A DNA stretch of 64,000 nt from Claveliimonas sp034178805 (GCF_050314255.1 NZ_JBNPMZ010000010.1:51472-115471); one strand, 5' to 3'. Positions 33,986 to 44,354 are shown, numbered from the stretch's first letter. The notes: generated from the letters alone by a model not told the origin. Translations and numbers: made by a program.

Positions 33986-35280
33986 GTGTCTTTAAATCCT
34001 CCTCCCTGTGATGAATTCACGACGAACGAATCTGCATTTCTTGAAAATCTGGTCAGGCCGCTTGCCCACACCTTCGTAGTCTCTCCCGAAAGAACAAAAG
34101 CACGCAGGTCTGCTTTTCTTGGAACCTTCTTGTCTCCCTCCATAATGTCCAGATCCTGAAAATCTATTACTTCCTGTGCAATAAAGCGTCTGGATTCTTT
34201 CTCAATCAACTTTTTCATGTCTTCCAGCTTTTCTTTGCTCAGTTCGTTTCCAAAGATAACACCGTATCCACCGGCTTCCGCCACATCCTTGACCACCAGT
34301 TTATCCAGATGTTCCAGCACATATTTCCGGTCTTCCTCATAAAACGGAAGATAGGTCGGTGCATTTTTCAGAATCGGCTCCTGATCCAGATAATACTTGA
34401 TCATCTTTGGCACGAAATAGTAAATACCCTTGTCATCGGCCACTCCATTTCCCGGTGCATTTACAATAGAAACATTTCCGTTTCTATATACATCCATAAT
34501 GTTCGGAACACCAATCAAAGATTCCGGAAGGAATGTCATCGGATCCAGATATTCATCCGAGATCCTGCGGTAGATGGCTCCTACCCGCTTCTTTTCACCT
34601 CTGTAGTCCCTGTAATACAGGAAATTCTTCTCTACAAAGAGATCCGAGCACATAGCCAGTTCACAGCCTGTCCTCTCTGCCAGGAAAGAGTGTTCAAAAT
34701 AGGCCGCATTATATCGTCCGGGAGTCATGATAACGGAAATACCGCCTACATTCACGTAATCCATCATTTTCTTCAGCATGACTGCATAATTCCTGTTATC
34801 CACAATCTGATTTTTCCGGAATGTCTGCGGTGATGCCTGACGACAGATCTCCCTTGCGATCATCGGATAAGATGCCCCGGATGGAATCCGGAGGTTATCC
34901 TCCAGTATGTACCACTCCCCGTCCTTTCCGAGAACCAGATCAATTCCCGAGATATGGCTGTAAATTCCTTTGGGCGGAACGATTCCCTCACACTCCGGAA
35001 GATAACCGGAGGATGAAAACACAAACTCTTCCGGAATCACACCATCTTTTACAATTTTCTTGTCTCCATATACATCTTTCAGAAACAGATTCAGGGCATC
35101 CACCCTCTGAATCAGTCCCTTTTCCAGATACAGAAAATCCTCATGCGGTATTACTCTTGGGATCGCATCAAATGGAAACAACTGCTCATGGAAAGTTCCA
35201 TTCTTATATAACCCAAACTTCACGCCATACCTTGCCAGAAGGCGGTTAATTCCTTCTGTGTGGTCAATTAATTCTCTCAT
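33967..35280 (-). CDS. circularly permuted ATP-grasp ligase
   Basis: 437 residues from the ATG at 35280; a GTG 12 bases upstream is nearer to the GGAGG and is an alternative. GLYKNGTFHEQLFPFDAIPR, the GIDLVLGKDGEWYILEDNL block and SGASYPMIA match the CP-ATP-grasp family (DUF404/DUF407). Such enzymes join a carboxylate to an amine at the cost of ATP. It is the first gene of the amidoligase-alpha-E-transglutaminase-M14 operon, so it probably makes the compound the other enzymes process. The substrate is unknown. Confidence 0.85.
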   Translation of the reverse strand: MRELIDHTEGINRLLARYGVKFGLYKNGTFHEQLFPFDAIPRVIPHEDFLYLEKGLIQRVDALNLFLKDVYGDKKIVKDGVIPEEFVFSSSGYLPECEGIVPPKGIYSHISGIDLVLGKDGEWYILEDNLRIPSGASYPMIAREICRQASPQTFRKNQIVDNRNYAVMLKKMMDYVNVGGISVIMTPGRYNAAYFEHSFLAERTGCELAMCSDLFVEKNFLYYRDYRGEKKRVGAIYRRISDEYLDPMTFLPESLIGVPNIMDVYRNGNVSIVNAPGNGVADDKGIYYFVPKMIKYYLDQEPILKNAPTYLPFYEEDRKYVLEHLDKLVVKDVAEAGGYGVIFGNELSKEKLEDMKKLIEKESRRFIAQEVIDFQDLDIMEGDKKVPRKADLRAFVLSGETTKVWASGLTRFSRNADSFVVNSSQGGGFKDTWVLSQ

Positions 35281-35317
35281 ATCTGCCGCCACCTCCTCAG
35301 TTTTTAAAAAGAAAAAG

Positions 35318-35352
35318 GCACTCGAAACAAATGTTTCGAGCGCCTTCGCTTT
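35318..35352 (-). terminator. terminator of the first subtilase gene
   Basis: On the minus strand GGCGCTCGAAAC pairs with GTTTCGAGTGCC around ATTT, followed by TTTTTCTTTTT. It leaves very little room for a promoter of the ATP-grasp gene, which may rely on read-through. Confidence 0.8.
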
Positions 35353-35429
35353 CTCTTATGAATATGGTAGTATATTACTACAATCCTTATTTTCTGTCAA
35401 CGCCAAATAAATACCGGTACTTCTAATAC

Positions 35430-38400
35430 TTATTTACTTTTTCTTCTGCGGTATCCGATGGTTCCTACGGCTCCGGCGCCGCTGAGAAGCAGAATTCCCA
35501 GCCACAGCATAGAATGACTGCTGTCTCCGGTTTTCGGTGTAACTTTCTTTGCGCTGTTTCCACCGGTTCCCGGATTATCCTTACCAGGATCATCTTTTCC
35601 AGGATCATCCTTACCCGGATCAACCTTTTCTGCCGGATTTTCCGATGGATTAAAGGTATCTGCTGCCAGTCTTCGGAATACAAGCTGGTTGCTCTCGCTG
35701 TCTCTTCCTAATACATAGAAATATCCATCCCATGAACTTCCTACAGTATTCATTGTCTTCACGGAATTGAATCTTGCATCCAACGTTTCCCATGCATGCT
35801 GTTCCCCATTATACATCCATGTATCGTGGAATTCTCCTTCATTCGAGACAGCACGCTCCTGATCGGATCCGGTCTGTACGTAACCTGCTGCAATGAATCC
35901 ATTGTTTGTAGCACCTGCTGCCACCTTCAACAGCTGATCCTTGTCGTCGAAATCATACAATGCTTCTCCGTCAGCCTTCCAGTTCTCTCCGTCAAACTCC
36001 CAAACTTCATTAATCGTCGTATACATTCCTCCAAGCACCGGTTCTAGAACGCTATGAATTCCTCCCAGGATATAGAGCTTATCACCGTTACAGATAACAG
36101 TACCACCCATACGATTATCCGGAAGGCCAGGATATTCTTTGATGACTTCTCCTGTATTAGGCACGATTGCCCGGACTTTGAGAGAATGCCAGTCCTTCTT
36201 ATGTTCCTCGGTCGGATCTGCCATTCCATCTGCAGTGCCGTCACCGCCTATAAGAAGAAGCTGATTCTTATATACGGCAAGCATCTCATAGCCGGATTTT
36301 GTCACCTCTGATACGTCCACAACGGATGTCCACTTTCCCTGCTCCGTATCATAAGTTGCAAGTTTTTTCTTGTCATTCTCCGATGCCCCCGTAAGATATA
36401 GCATATATATCTTGCTCTTCGCCGCTGTCATGGAAAATGCTCCCGGAAAATCAAATAATAGCATATTCTCTTCCGGCTGCTCCACCTTATCCCATTCTCC
36501 TGACGCAATGTCGTATATTTCCATATAATTTGCAGAACCGCTTCCCATAAGGCCTGCCACCATAATCTTGCCACCTGCGGCAGCCATGGCTAATGGCATT
36601 CCATTCTGTGATGTTAAGGCTACGCCTTCCTCTTCTCCCCAATCCAGATTCGGTGCCTCTAATTCCTCATAATCCTTTGACGCCTTTCCGACTGTGAAGA
36701 AATTATAACCCGTTTTTCCAGATACTGGAGATTCAATGGATATCTTCTGTTTTCCTTCCACTCCTTCAGGAAGGGTGAATTTTATTTCCTGATCACTCCA
36801 GCTTTCAATCGTCGTAATTTCCTGATCACCTACACATAACTTTCCTGCATTATCTCCGAAAAACCAGCCTTTCAGAATCGCAGTTCCATTGTTTTGTTCC
36901 AGGCTTTCTACTACAGGAGTCATATCTTCAGCTGAATAGTTATATGCATTATCTGCATTTACATAACCAGAGGTGACGCATTTATCATAGAAATCCTGAT
37001 CAGATGTAACACTTCCCTTAATGCGTGCTTTCACTTCCCTCGGATCGCTGTACTTCTCTGATACCAGAGCAGCAACCCCTGCCGCCGCCGGGCAGGCCAT
37101 GGATGTACCATCCGCATAATAATAGTCACTGGTCTCAGTTCCGAATCCAATATTATCGAGATAAAGCATTGCATCCTCTGAGTTACTGATCATCGTTCCT
37201 TCCAATCGAAGAATTGCCGGGGATTCTGCCTCAGCATCTTTCAGGAAACCTCTCTGATCTTCTGGAATTTCCCCACTTAAACATACCCAGTTATTATCAT
37301 AAAAGCGAAGTCTTGCATTAAGCTGCTCGAATTCCTCGCTACCCTCCGGTACATTTTCACAAAGATTCAGTGTGTTGCCATCCAGTTTAGCACCTCGCAG
37401 TCCGCCTTCCATTGCTATGTAAAGATTTTCCTGTCCTGCCAGCATCGCCTTTTCTTCGTTTGTAAGATGAATCTGGAGTTCTACACCAAACTCCTCCCCA
37501 TCCGGAATATTATCAATCGGAATGCCGACCGCATAGTCTCCATCCTTTTCCGGTTTAAATCCCGTCACCATGGAAATGGCCGGATCAGTCAGATATTCCC
37601 TTGTATAATTACCTTCTTCATCTTCTGTTTTTTTATACACTCTATAAGTAATCAACTTCTCATTGTCCATGCTGTCTGCATTAAACTGATTGTAAATTAA
37701 TGTATCACCCGCATCCTGAACCCACGGGATATACTGTGGTGTCATCACTACGCCAACTTCCGGATCCTGCTTCTTACCATATAAGGTCGTTGCTGCCAGA
37801 ATCTGTGATCCCGGCGCAAATACATCCACAGTACTTTGTCCATAGTTAGAGAATGCGGTTGGAATACCGGAGCTTTCCATTGCACCGACATACAGGATAT
37901 CATTGTTCAGATAGATGACATTCGGCCACATCTCTGTGTCCAGTCCGGAGTTTCCTGCCGCAAAGCAAACCATAATTCCTGCATTTGTCGCTTCTGTTGC
38001 CATATCCGCAATCAACCGGTCCGACTGCGCAAAATCTTTTCCAACTCCCCAGGAATTGCTGGAAACCCTTATATTCACACCATTCTTCTTAGCAGTAATC
38101 ATATAGCGGAACGCCTTTGCTGCACCCGCCATATCTCCTCCATTGGCTCCGAGGAAACGAAGAGCCATAATCTCCGCATTTCCGGTCACACCCCGGACAC
38201 CTTCATCATTATTCCACTGGGACGCAATTACAGATGCGCAGTGAGTTCCATGGCCTACATCCGTATCCATTGGATCAGTAGAATCTTCGCCCGGTACGGT
38301 ATTTATACCATATGTTCCACCGCCAAGAGCAGTCAACGCCGAAATATCTTGTCCGCCTTTCCACATGATATTTTGCAGATCGGGATGTGTATAATCCACA

Positions 38401-39017
38401 CCTGAGTCAATTACTGCCACTACAATCTTATCACTCGTTTCAGAACCAGCACCTGATGCCCAGGCTTCTTCTGCATCCATGTCTGCCCAGGTTCCAGTCA
38501 GGTCAATCTTATTATTGAGTCCCCACTGATAATCGTACATTGGATCATCAATACCTTCTTCGTACATTTCCACCTTATAATTTGGCAGAGCATACTCAAC
38601 ATTGGGATTCTCCTCCAGCGCCTGAATCAGAGCTTCCGTATCATCGCCCTTAACCAGCACAATTTCACTGGTCTCTTCCTCACCGTCATCTGCTGATTCC
38701 GCCACTGAGAATACCGCATAGTCATTCTGTTCATCAGGCGCCTCACCGTCCCCGTCCAGTTCCATCAATACTTCTGTGGAAAATGATGGTGCTGATCTCC
38801 TCGAAAAAGTACTGGAATTACTGCTGTTCGCATAAAGTGCATCCTCACCGCCTTTAACACGGACAATAACCTCTCCTTCCACGTAGTCTTCGCCCGGAAT
38901 TCCATAATCAACTTCCTGTTCTTCTGCCGATGTTGTCTCTTCCGCCAGTACGTTCTGCGGAATCAGCGAACATGCCATCATCAGGCTCAGGAAACCCGCA
39001 AGCTTTCTTCTTTTCAT
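35430..39017 (-). CDS. cell-wall-anchored subtilisin-like protease (copy 1)
   Basis: 1195 residues from the ATG at 39017 (after GAAAGGAAG). Signal peptide to about 25; propeptide; S8 catalytic triad Asp204 (AVIDSGVDYTHPDL), His256 (GHGTHC) and Ser639 (DGTSMACP). A beta-rich insertion of about 230 residues precedes the Ser. An IPT/TIG-like domain (about 700-780) and Kelch-type beta-propeller repeats (about 800-1110) follow, then DPGKD repeats, the sorting signal TPKTGD, a membrane helix and RRRKSK. It is a surface protease, probably acting on host or dietary protein, or maturing surface proteins. No sortase is in the window. Its paralogue lies 1.6 kb upstream. Confidence 0.88.
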   Translation of the reverse strand: MKRRKLAGFLSLMMACSLIPQNVLAEETTSAEEQEVDYGIPGEDYVEGEVIVRVKGGEDALYANSSNSSTFSRRSAPSFSTEVLMELDGDGEAPDEQNDYAVFSVAESADDGEEETSEIVLVKGDDTEALIQALEENPNVEYALPNYKVEMYEEGIDDPMYDYQWGLNNKIDLTGTWADMDAEEAWASGAGSETSDKIVVAVIDSGVDYTHPDLQNIMWKGGQDISALTALGGGTYGINTVPGEDSTDPMDTDVGHGTHCASVIASQWNNDEGVRGVTGNAEIMALRFLGANGGDMAGAAKAFRYMITAKKNGVNIRVSSNSWGVGKDFAQSDRLIADMATEATNAGIMVCFAAGNSGLDTEMWPNVIYLNNDILYVGAMESSGIPTAFSNYGQSTVDVFAPGSQILAATTLYGKKQDPEVGVVMTPQYIPWVQDAGDTLIYNQFNADSMDNEKLITYRVYKKTEDEEGNYTREYLTDPAISMVTGFKPEKDGDYAVGIPIDNIPDGEEFGVELQIHLTNEEKAMLAGQENLYIAMEGGLRGAKLDGNTLNLCENVPEGSEEFEQLNARLRFYDNNWVCLSGEIPEDQRGFLKDAEAESPAILRLEGTMISNSEDAMLYLDNIGFGTETSDYYYADGTSMACPAAAGVAALVSEKYSDPREVKARIKGSVTSDQDFYDKCVTSGYVNADNAYNYSAEDMTPVVESLEQNNGTAILKGWFFGDNAGKLCVGDQEITTIESWSDQEIKFTLPEGVEGKQKISIESPVSGKTGYNFFTVGKASKDYEELEAPNLDWGEEEGVALTSQNGMPLAMAAAGGKIMVAGLMGSGSANYMEIYDIASGEWDKVEQPEENMLLFDFPGAFSMTAAKSKIYMLYLTGASENDKKKLATYDTEQGKWTSVVDVSEVTKSGYEMLAVYKNQLLLIGGDGTADGMADPTEEHKKDWHSLKVRAIVPNTGEVIKEYPGLPDNRMGGTVICNGDKLYILGGIHSVLEPVLGGMYTTINEVWEFDGENWKADGEALYDFDDKDQLLKVAAGATNNGFIAAGYVQTGSDQERAVSNEGEFHDTWMYNGEQHAWETLDARFNSVKTMNTVGSSWDGYFYVLGRDSESNQLVFRRLAADTFNPSENPAEKVDPGKDDPGKDDPGKDNPGTGGNSAKKVTPKTGDSSHSMLWLGILLLSGAGAVGTIGYRRRKSK

Positions 39018-39148
39018 ACTCTTCTTCCTTTCTTTCGTAGATAATTTCTTTGCAGGACTCACTCTCAAGTCCTGACGAAGGAATCGTCTCCCATTTTCTA
39101 TGATTATACTCTCATTTGTGCAACAAAAGTGCAACAAAACAATTTATT

Positions 39149-39961
39149 TTATATACTAAATAAATACCGGTACTTCCTCATCTGCATTCTTATAATCGTC
39201 TCAACCCTGTTTTTTTGCTGTTCCGGATAAATATCAGCTTTTTCCAGCAAACGCTGTACATCTTTTTCAGAAAACATAAACCGGATGTTCTCCCCGTACA
39301 GAGCTTCTGATATATCCAGCTGCTCATCAAAATCACTGCATATAGTCTTTGACTGCACATTGTCCATTAATTGATAAATATCATCATTTATAGGATAATC
39401 CATAGTGGTATCTGACAGGAGTCCTGCCCCGTTATCGAAAATCGGGCAATACGCGAATTCGCCTTTTCCGTTCATCAAAACTGCAATATTGTGCATATGC
39501 CTGTCTTCATTTAAAAATAATGCGTCAATAGTAAAAAGTTTATTAAGGTACTTCCCAAACTCTGTAAGCCCGGTTATCCGTTCCACCTGTTCTACAAGAA
39601 AAATCATTCTTTCCTCATGACTTCCTATTTTGTATGTGGATTTATACAGACTCTCACCAGAAAAATTCTTAAATAATCTCTCCAGTGTGATAATCTGCCA
39701 TCCTCTTTGCAAAAAGCTCCTGCTCTTTACGCCACAATAGATACTTGACTTATACTTAATCTGTTCCAGATTATACAATGCATATTCTGATGGTGATAAT
39801 GAAGACTGTTCCAGCAAATGAGATATCATGTACTCTGCAAGTCCCTCATAGCCGGCATAGTCTGCCTTATACCACATACCTTCATTTTCCCACTTCAATT
39901 GATTCCCTTTGGAGGATTGCCTGTCATTCGTTCTGATGTCCTGCTCAAACAATTCGATCAT
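39149..39961 (-). CDS. HipA-like kinase domain protein
   Basis: 270 residues. The protein-kinase-like HipA core shows GNQLKWENEGMWYKADYAGY (ATP-side lysine), then LFLNEDRHMHNIAVL (catalytic loop) and CPIFDNGAG (metal Asp). HipA kinases phosphorylate translation factors such as glutamyl-tRNA synthetase and are held by a HipB repressor. It follows an XRE-type gene by seven bases. It lacks the usual HipA N-terminal subdomain length (full HipA is about 440 residues) and so belongs to a short variant. The toxic role is inference. Confidence 0.65.
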   Translation of the reverse strand: MIELFEQDIRTNDRQSSKGNQLKWENEGMWYKADYAGYEGLAEYMISHLLEQSSLSPSEYALYNLEQIKYKSSIYCGVKSRSFLQRGWQIITLERLFKNFSGESLYKSTYKIGSHEERMIFLVEQVERITGLTEFGKYLNKLFTIDALFLNEDRHMHNIAVLMNGKGEFAYCPIFDNGAGLLSDTTMDYPINDDIYQLMDNVQSKTICSDFDEQLDISEALYGENIRFMFSEKDVQRLLEKADIYPEQQKNRVETIIRMQMRKYRYLFSI

Positions 39962-39968
39962 TTTTGTC

Positions 39969-40517
39969 CTACCTCTCTATCCGAATCCAAAAATCATCCT
40001 CAGCCATCCGCCCTTCCGTCTTCTCTATAATCAAAAAAGGATCATAAAATGGCAGGTCCAGGTCCTTTAAAATTAATTTCATCTTATCCCGGGTTCTCGG
40101 AAAACACCTGGATTCCAGAAACTCCAGATACATAGGATAATCCGGTTCTTCAATTACACCGAACGCTTTAAACATAACATGTTCTACATAATTTTTAATA
40201 CGTACTTTCTGGTTCAGTTCATCCACATCAATTAATGTACATACGGTCTGATTATGCATATACCAGAGCCGGAGTGGATATACTTGTTCCGGGATTTCTA
40301 ATTGCTGAATGGATTCCGGTTCACGTTCCAGATATCGAAGCAAAAGAACGACCGGACCACTCACCGTTTCATTGCCGCTCTCCCACCGTTCAACCGTTGA
40401 TTTCGAACAGCCGATTAATTCCGCAAAATTTTTTTGAGTAAGCCCAAGCTTTTTTCTGACATTCTTTATATCTTCTGCAGTTACATATTCCGGTAATACA
40501 AATCTTTTTTTCTTCAT
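39969..40517 (-). CDS. XRE-family regulator with C-terminal extension
   Basis: 182 residues. The helix-turn-helix (about 12-65) reads VRKKLGLTQKNFAELIGCSK. The remaining 115 residues form an unrecognised domain. It is coupled to the HipA-like gene. A perfect 9-bp-arm palindrome in front of it is the probable autoregulatory operator. It likely acts as antitoxin and repressor; the extra domain could bind the kinase or a ligand. Confidence 0.7.
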   Translation of the reverse strand: MKKKRFVLPEYVTAEDIKNVRKKLGLTQKNFAELIGCSKSTVERWESGNETVSGPVVLLLRYLEREPESIQQLEIPEQVYPLRLWYMHNQTVCTLIDVDELNQKVRIKNYVEHVMFKAFGVIEEPDYPMYLEFLESRCFPRTRDKMKLILKDLDLPFYDPFLIIEKTEGRMAEDDFWIRIER

Positions 40518-40537
40518 GCCATCACCTCATTTCTATT

Positions 40538-40590
40538 AAACCATTATTTTAATGGTTTGTAAAGTATACTTACCTTTATTTTAACGGTTT
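40538..40590 (-). promoter_or_regulatory. operator region of the XRE/HipA-like pair
   Basis: AAACCATTA-TTT-TAATGGTTT (40538-40558) is a perfect palindrome. A second, related half-site TTATTTTAACGGTTT lies at about 40574-40589. Confidence 0.7.
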
Positions 40591-40595
40591 TAAAA

Positions 40596-40627
40596 ACACC
40601 CGTCTGTCAATTCAACAAACGGGTGCA
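40596..40627 (-). terminator. terminator of the second subtilase gene
   Basis: On the minus strand CACCCGT pairs with ACGGGTG across a 15-base loop, followed by TTTTTAAAA, just after the stop at 40638. Confidence 0.7.
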
Positions 40628-40637
40628 CTTCTAATAC

Positions 40638-43600
40638 TTATTTACTTTTTCTTCTGCGATATCCGATGGTTCCCACTGCTCCAGCGCCGCTGAGAAGCAG
40701 AATTCCCAGCCACAGCATAGAATGACTGCTGTCTCCGGTTTTCGGTGTGACTTTCTTTCCGCTGTTTCCACCGGTTCCCGGTGTAGTCTTACCTGAATCA
40801 TTCTTACCCGGATCGTCTTTGCCCGGATCATCCTTGCCCGGATCGTCCTTGCCTGGATCGTCTTTGCCCGGATCGTCCTTCTCTGCCGGATTTTCGGAAG
40901 GATCCGCCGTATCCACTGCCAGTCTGCGGAATATCTGCTTTCCGGTCTCAACATCTCTTCCCAGCACATAGAAATATCCATCCCATGTACTTCCTACAAT
41001 GCCGGATGTCTTCGAATCATGAAATCTCACATCGTTCCGTGCGTTCCATATACTCTGTTCTCCGTCATATTCCCATGTATCATGGAATTGTTCTTCACCG
41101 GAGGCATCTACGTCTTCCACTGACGTCTTCACATATCCCGCTGCAATGATGCCGCTTTTCGTAGCGCCTGCTGCCATTACCAGATACTGTTCGTAATCCT
41201 TATAATCGTATAATGCTCCTCCGTCCGTCTTCCAGCTTTCTCCATCGAATTCCCACACTTCGTTGATTGATACGTTATCGTTTCCATACCATCCTTCATA
41301 AATGTCGGATACTCCGCCTACAATATAGAGTTTGTCCCCATTACATACGATGGTGCCGCCGATTCGATTATCCGGAAGTCGGGGATATTCCTGAATCACC
41401 TCTCCGGTATCAGGGGTGATCGCTCTAACTTTCAGGGATTCCCAGTCATCCATATGTTCTCTGCCGGGATCATTTTTATTATCCCGACGATTATCTCCTC
41501 CTACGATAAGGAGTTGATTCCTGTATACGGTAATCATTCCAAAATAGGTTTCTGTCCTGTCAGTCATATCTACAATTGATGTCCACTTTTCCTTCTCCAC
41601 ATCATAAGTAGCCAGTTTGTGTCGGTAAGCCGATTCTCCCCCTACCGTATCATACATGAAATAGATCTTGCTCTTTGCCGCCGCAATGGAAAAAGTTCCC
41701 GGATATGAATCCAGCAGTATATTCTGATCGGGCAGTTCTACTTTATTCCATTGTGCCGCTGCAATGTCATACATTTCCATATAATTTTGAGAGCCGCTTC
41801 CCATGGTGCCTACCACCATAATCTTATTTCCCGCAGCAGCCATAGCCAGAGGTGTTCCATTCTGTGATGTCACCTTTTCTCCTGCCTCTTCTCCCCAGTC
41901 CAGGTTCGCTGCTTCCAGTTCCTCATAACCTTTGGATGATTGTCCAACCGTTAAGAACTGATATCCTGTCTTACCATTCGCGTAGGATAAAACAGCTATT
42001 TTCTGTTTTCCTTCCACTCCCTCCGGAAGAACAAATCTTATTTCACGATCACTCCAGCTTTCAATTGCTGTAATTTCCTGTTCTCCCACATATAATTTTC
42101 CGGCATTCTCTCCAAAATACCATCCTTTCAGTATACCAATGCCATCTTCCTGATCCAGACATTCTACTACAGGAGTCATCTCTTCATCCGTAAAATTATA
42201 TGCCTGGTCTGCATTCACATAACCTGACGTAACACATTTGTCATAGAAATTCTGATCCGTCACAACACTTCCCATAATGCGGGCTTTTACTTCTTCCGGG
42301 TCACTGTATTTCTCCGATACCAGGGCAGCAACACCTGCTACGGCCGGGCAGGCCATGGATGTACCATCCGAATAATAATAGTTACTGGTCTTTGTTCCGA
42401 ATCCAATATTGTCGAGATAAAGCATTGCATCTCCTGCATTGCCGGTCATCTCTCCTTCTAACCTGAGGATTCCCGGAGTTTCCTCTTCCTCAGATACTGC
42501 CTCTTCCTCAGGTACCGGCTCTTCCTCAGATACTTTCAGGAACCCCCTCTGATCTTCCGGAATTTTACCGGTTAAACAAACCCAGTTATTATCCGCAAAA
42601 CGGAGCCTTGCACTAAGCTGTTCTTTTTCCCCGCTTCCCTCCGGCACATTTTGCTTAAGTGTCAAAGTATTACTTACCAGTTCGGCACCTGAAAGTCCAC
42701 CTTCCATTGCTATGTAAAGATTTTCCTGTCCTGCCAACAATTCTTTTTCTTCTTTTGTAAGATGAATCTGAATCTCTACGCCAAATTTATCCCCTGCCTG
42801 AACACCATCAAGCGAAATACCGACAGCTTTGTCTCCATCTTTTTCCGGTTTAAATCCCGTCACCATGGAAATATCCGACTCTTCCAAATACTCTCTGTAA
42901 TTATTACCGTCTTCATCACTGACTATTTTGTATACACTATATGTAATCGGTGTTTCATCGTCTATGCTGTCTCCATTGAATTGGTTATAAATCAAAGTAT
43001 CATCTGCATCCTGTATCCACGGAATATACTGCGGTGCCATCTGTACACTGGCTTTCGGGTTCTCCTTGCCATACAGGCTGGTTGCTGCCAGAATCTGTGT
43101 TCCCGGTGCAAATACATCTACACTGCTTTGTCCGTAATTGGAAAAATACGCCGGAGTACCGGAGCTTTCCATTGCACCAACAACCAGAATATTCCGGTTC
43201 TGATATTGGATATTCGGCCACATATCCAGATCCAGATTGGAATTTCCCGATGCAAAGCATACCATAATTCCTTCCCTGGCTGCCTCCATTGTCAGATCAC
43301 CAATCAACGCGTCTGCCTGACTGAAGTTCCTGTCAACTCCCCAGGAATTACTTGCAACCTTTACATTTACACCGTTCTGCTTTGCCGTAATCATGTAGCG
43401 GAACGCCTTTACCGCGCTCGCCATACTGCTGCTATTTGCTCCCGCAAAACGGATTGCCATAATCTCTGCATTTCCGCTTACTCCCCGGACTCCTTCCTGA
43501 TTCCACTGAGATGCAATAACGGAGGAACAATGTGTTCCGTGGCCCACATCGGTATCCCTGGGATCCGTTGTATCTTCTCCCAGAGCATAATTTGCACCGT

Positions 43601-44306
43601 ATTTTCCTCCTCCAAGAGCCTGCAATGCCGGGATTGATTCTCCGTCATCCCACATAACACCCGCCAGGTCCGGATGTGTATAATCTACACCGCTGTCGAT
43701 AACCGCAACAACAACCTTATCATCTGTTTCAGAACCTGCACCTGACGCCCAGGCCTCCTCTGCATCCATGTCAGCCCAGGTTCCCGTCAGATCAATTTTA
43801 TTATCAAGCCCCCACTGATAATCGTACATTGGATCTTCGATATCGTCTCCACACAGCTCTACCTTATAGTTTGGCAGGGCATACTCCACATTCGGATTCT
43901 CCATAAGTTCCTGAATCAACGCTTCCGTGTCATCACCTTTCACCAGCACGATTTCACTGGTTTCTTCCTCATCGTCATCTGTTGATTCCGCCACTGAGAA
44001 TACCGCATAGTCATTTTTTCCCCCGGACTCCTCACCGTCACTGTTCAGTTCCATCAACACTTCCGTTGAAAATGATGGCACTGATCTTCTCGAAAAAGTA
44101 CTGGCATTACTGCCGTTCGCATAAAGTGCATCCTCACCGCCTCTCACACGAACAATGACTTCACCCTCCACGTAGTCTTCGCCCGGAATTCCATAGTCAG
44201 CTCCCTGTTCTTCTGCCGACGCCGTCTCTTCCGCCAATACATTCTGCGGAATCAGAGAGCATGCCATCATGAGACTCAAAACCCCCGCAAGCTTTCTTCT
44301 TTTCAT
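40638..44306 (-). CDS. cell-wall-anchored subtilisin-like protease (copy 2)
   Basis: 1222 residues, a full-length paralogue of the 35430-39017 protein. The signal peptide and sorting end are almost identical. Triad Asp in AVIDSGVDYTHPDL, His in GHGTHC and Ser in DGTSMACP. It differs mainly in the mature catalytic surface, in an extra Glu-rich EEPVPEEEAVSEEE insert before the Ser segment, and in a longer run of DPGKD repeats before TPKTGD. Both ends are more conserved than the middle, as expected of a tandem duplication followed by specificity divergence. Confidence 0.88.
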   Translation of the reverse strand: MKRRKLAGVLSLMMACSLIPQNVLAEETASAEEQGADYGIPGEDYVEGEVIVRVRGGEDALYANGSNASTFSRRSVPSFSTEVLMELNSDGEESGGKNDYAVFSVAESTDDDEEETSEIVLVKGDDTEALIQELMENPNVEYALPNYKVELCGDDIEDPMYDYQWGLDNKIDLTGTWADMDAEEAWASGAGSETDDKVVVAVIDSGVDYTHPDLAGVMWDDGESIPALQALGGGKYGANYALGEDTTDPRDTDVGHGTHCSSVIASQWNQEGVRGVSGNAEIMAIRFAGANSSSMASAVKAFRYMITAKQNGVNVKVASNSWGVDRNFSQADALIGDLTMEAAREGIMVCFASGNSNLDLDMWPNIQYQNRNILVVGAMESSGTPAYFSNYGQSSVDVFAPGTQILAATSLYGKENPKASVQMAPQYIPWIQDADDTLIYNQFNGDSIDDETPITYSVYKIVSDEDGNNYREYLEESDISMVTGFKPEKDGDKAVGISLDGVQAGDKFGVEIQIHLTKEEKELLAGQENLYIAMEGGLSGAELVSNTLTLKQNVPEGSGEKEQLSARLRFADNNWVCLTGKIPEDQRGFLKVSEEEPVPEEEAVSEEEETPGILRLEGEMTGNAGDAMLYLDNIGFGTKTSNYYYSDGTSMACPAVAGVAALVSEKYSDPEEVKARIMGSVVTDQNFYDKCVTSGYVNADQAYNFTDEEMTPVVECLDQEDGIGILKGWYFGENAGKLYVGEQEITAIESWSDREIRFVLPEGVEGKQKIAVLSYANGKTGYQFLTVGQSSKGYEELEAANLDWGEEAGEKVTSQNGTPLAMAAAGNKIMVVGTMGSGSQNYMEMYDIAAAQWNKVELPDQNILLDSYPGTFSIAAAKSKIYFMYDTVGGESAYRHKLATYDVEKEKWTSIVDMTDRTETYFGMITVYRNQLLIVGGDNRRDNKNDPGREHMDDWESLKVRAITPDTGEVIQEYPRLPDNRIGGTIVCNGDKLYIVGGVSDIYEGWYGNDNVSINEVWEFDGESWKTDGGALYDYKDYEQYLVMAAGATKSGIIAAGYVKTSVEDVDASGEEQFHDTWEYDGEQSIWNARNDVRFHDSKTSGIVGSTWDGYFYVLGRDVETGKQIFRRLAVDTADPSENPAEKDDPGKDDPGKDDPGKDDPGKDDPGKNDSGKTTPGTGGNSGKKVTPKTGDSSHSMLWLGILLLSGAGAVGTIGYRRRKSK

Positions 44307-44354
44307 ACTCTTCTACCTTTCTTTTGTAAATGTTCAATCCCCATCTGATATACC

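Noticed and set aside
39149..40517. Canonical HipBA toxin-antitoxin system
   Set aside because: The kinase is far shorter than HipA and the regulator is twice the size of HipB. I keep it as a HipA-like pair only.
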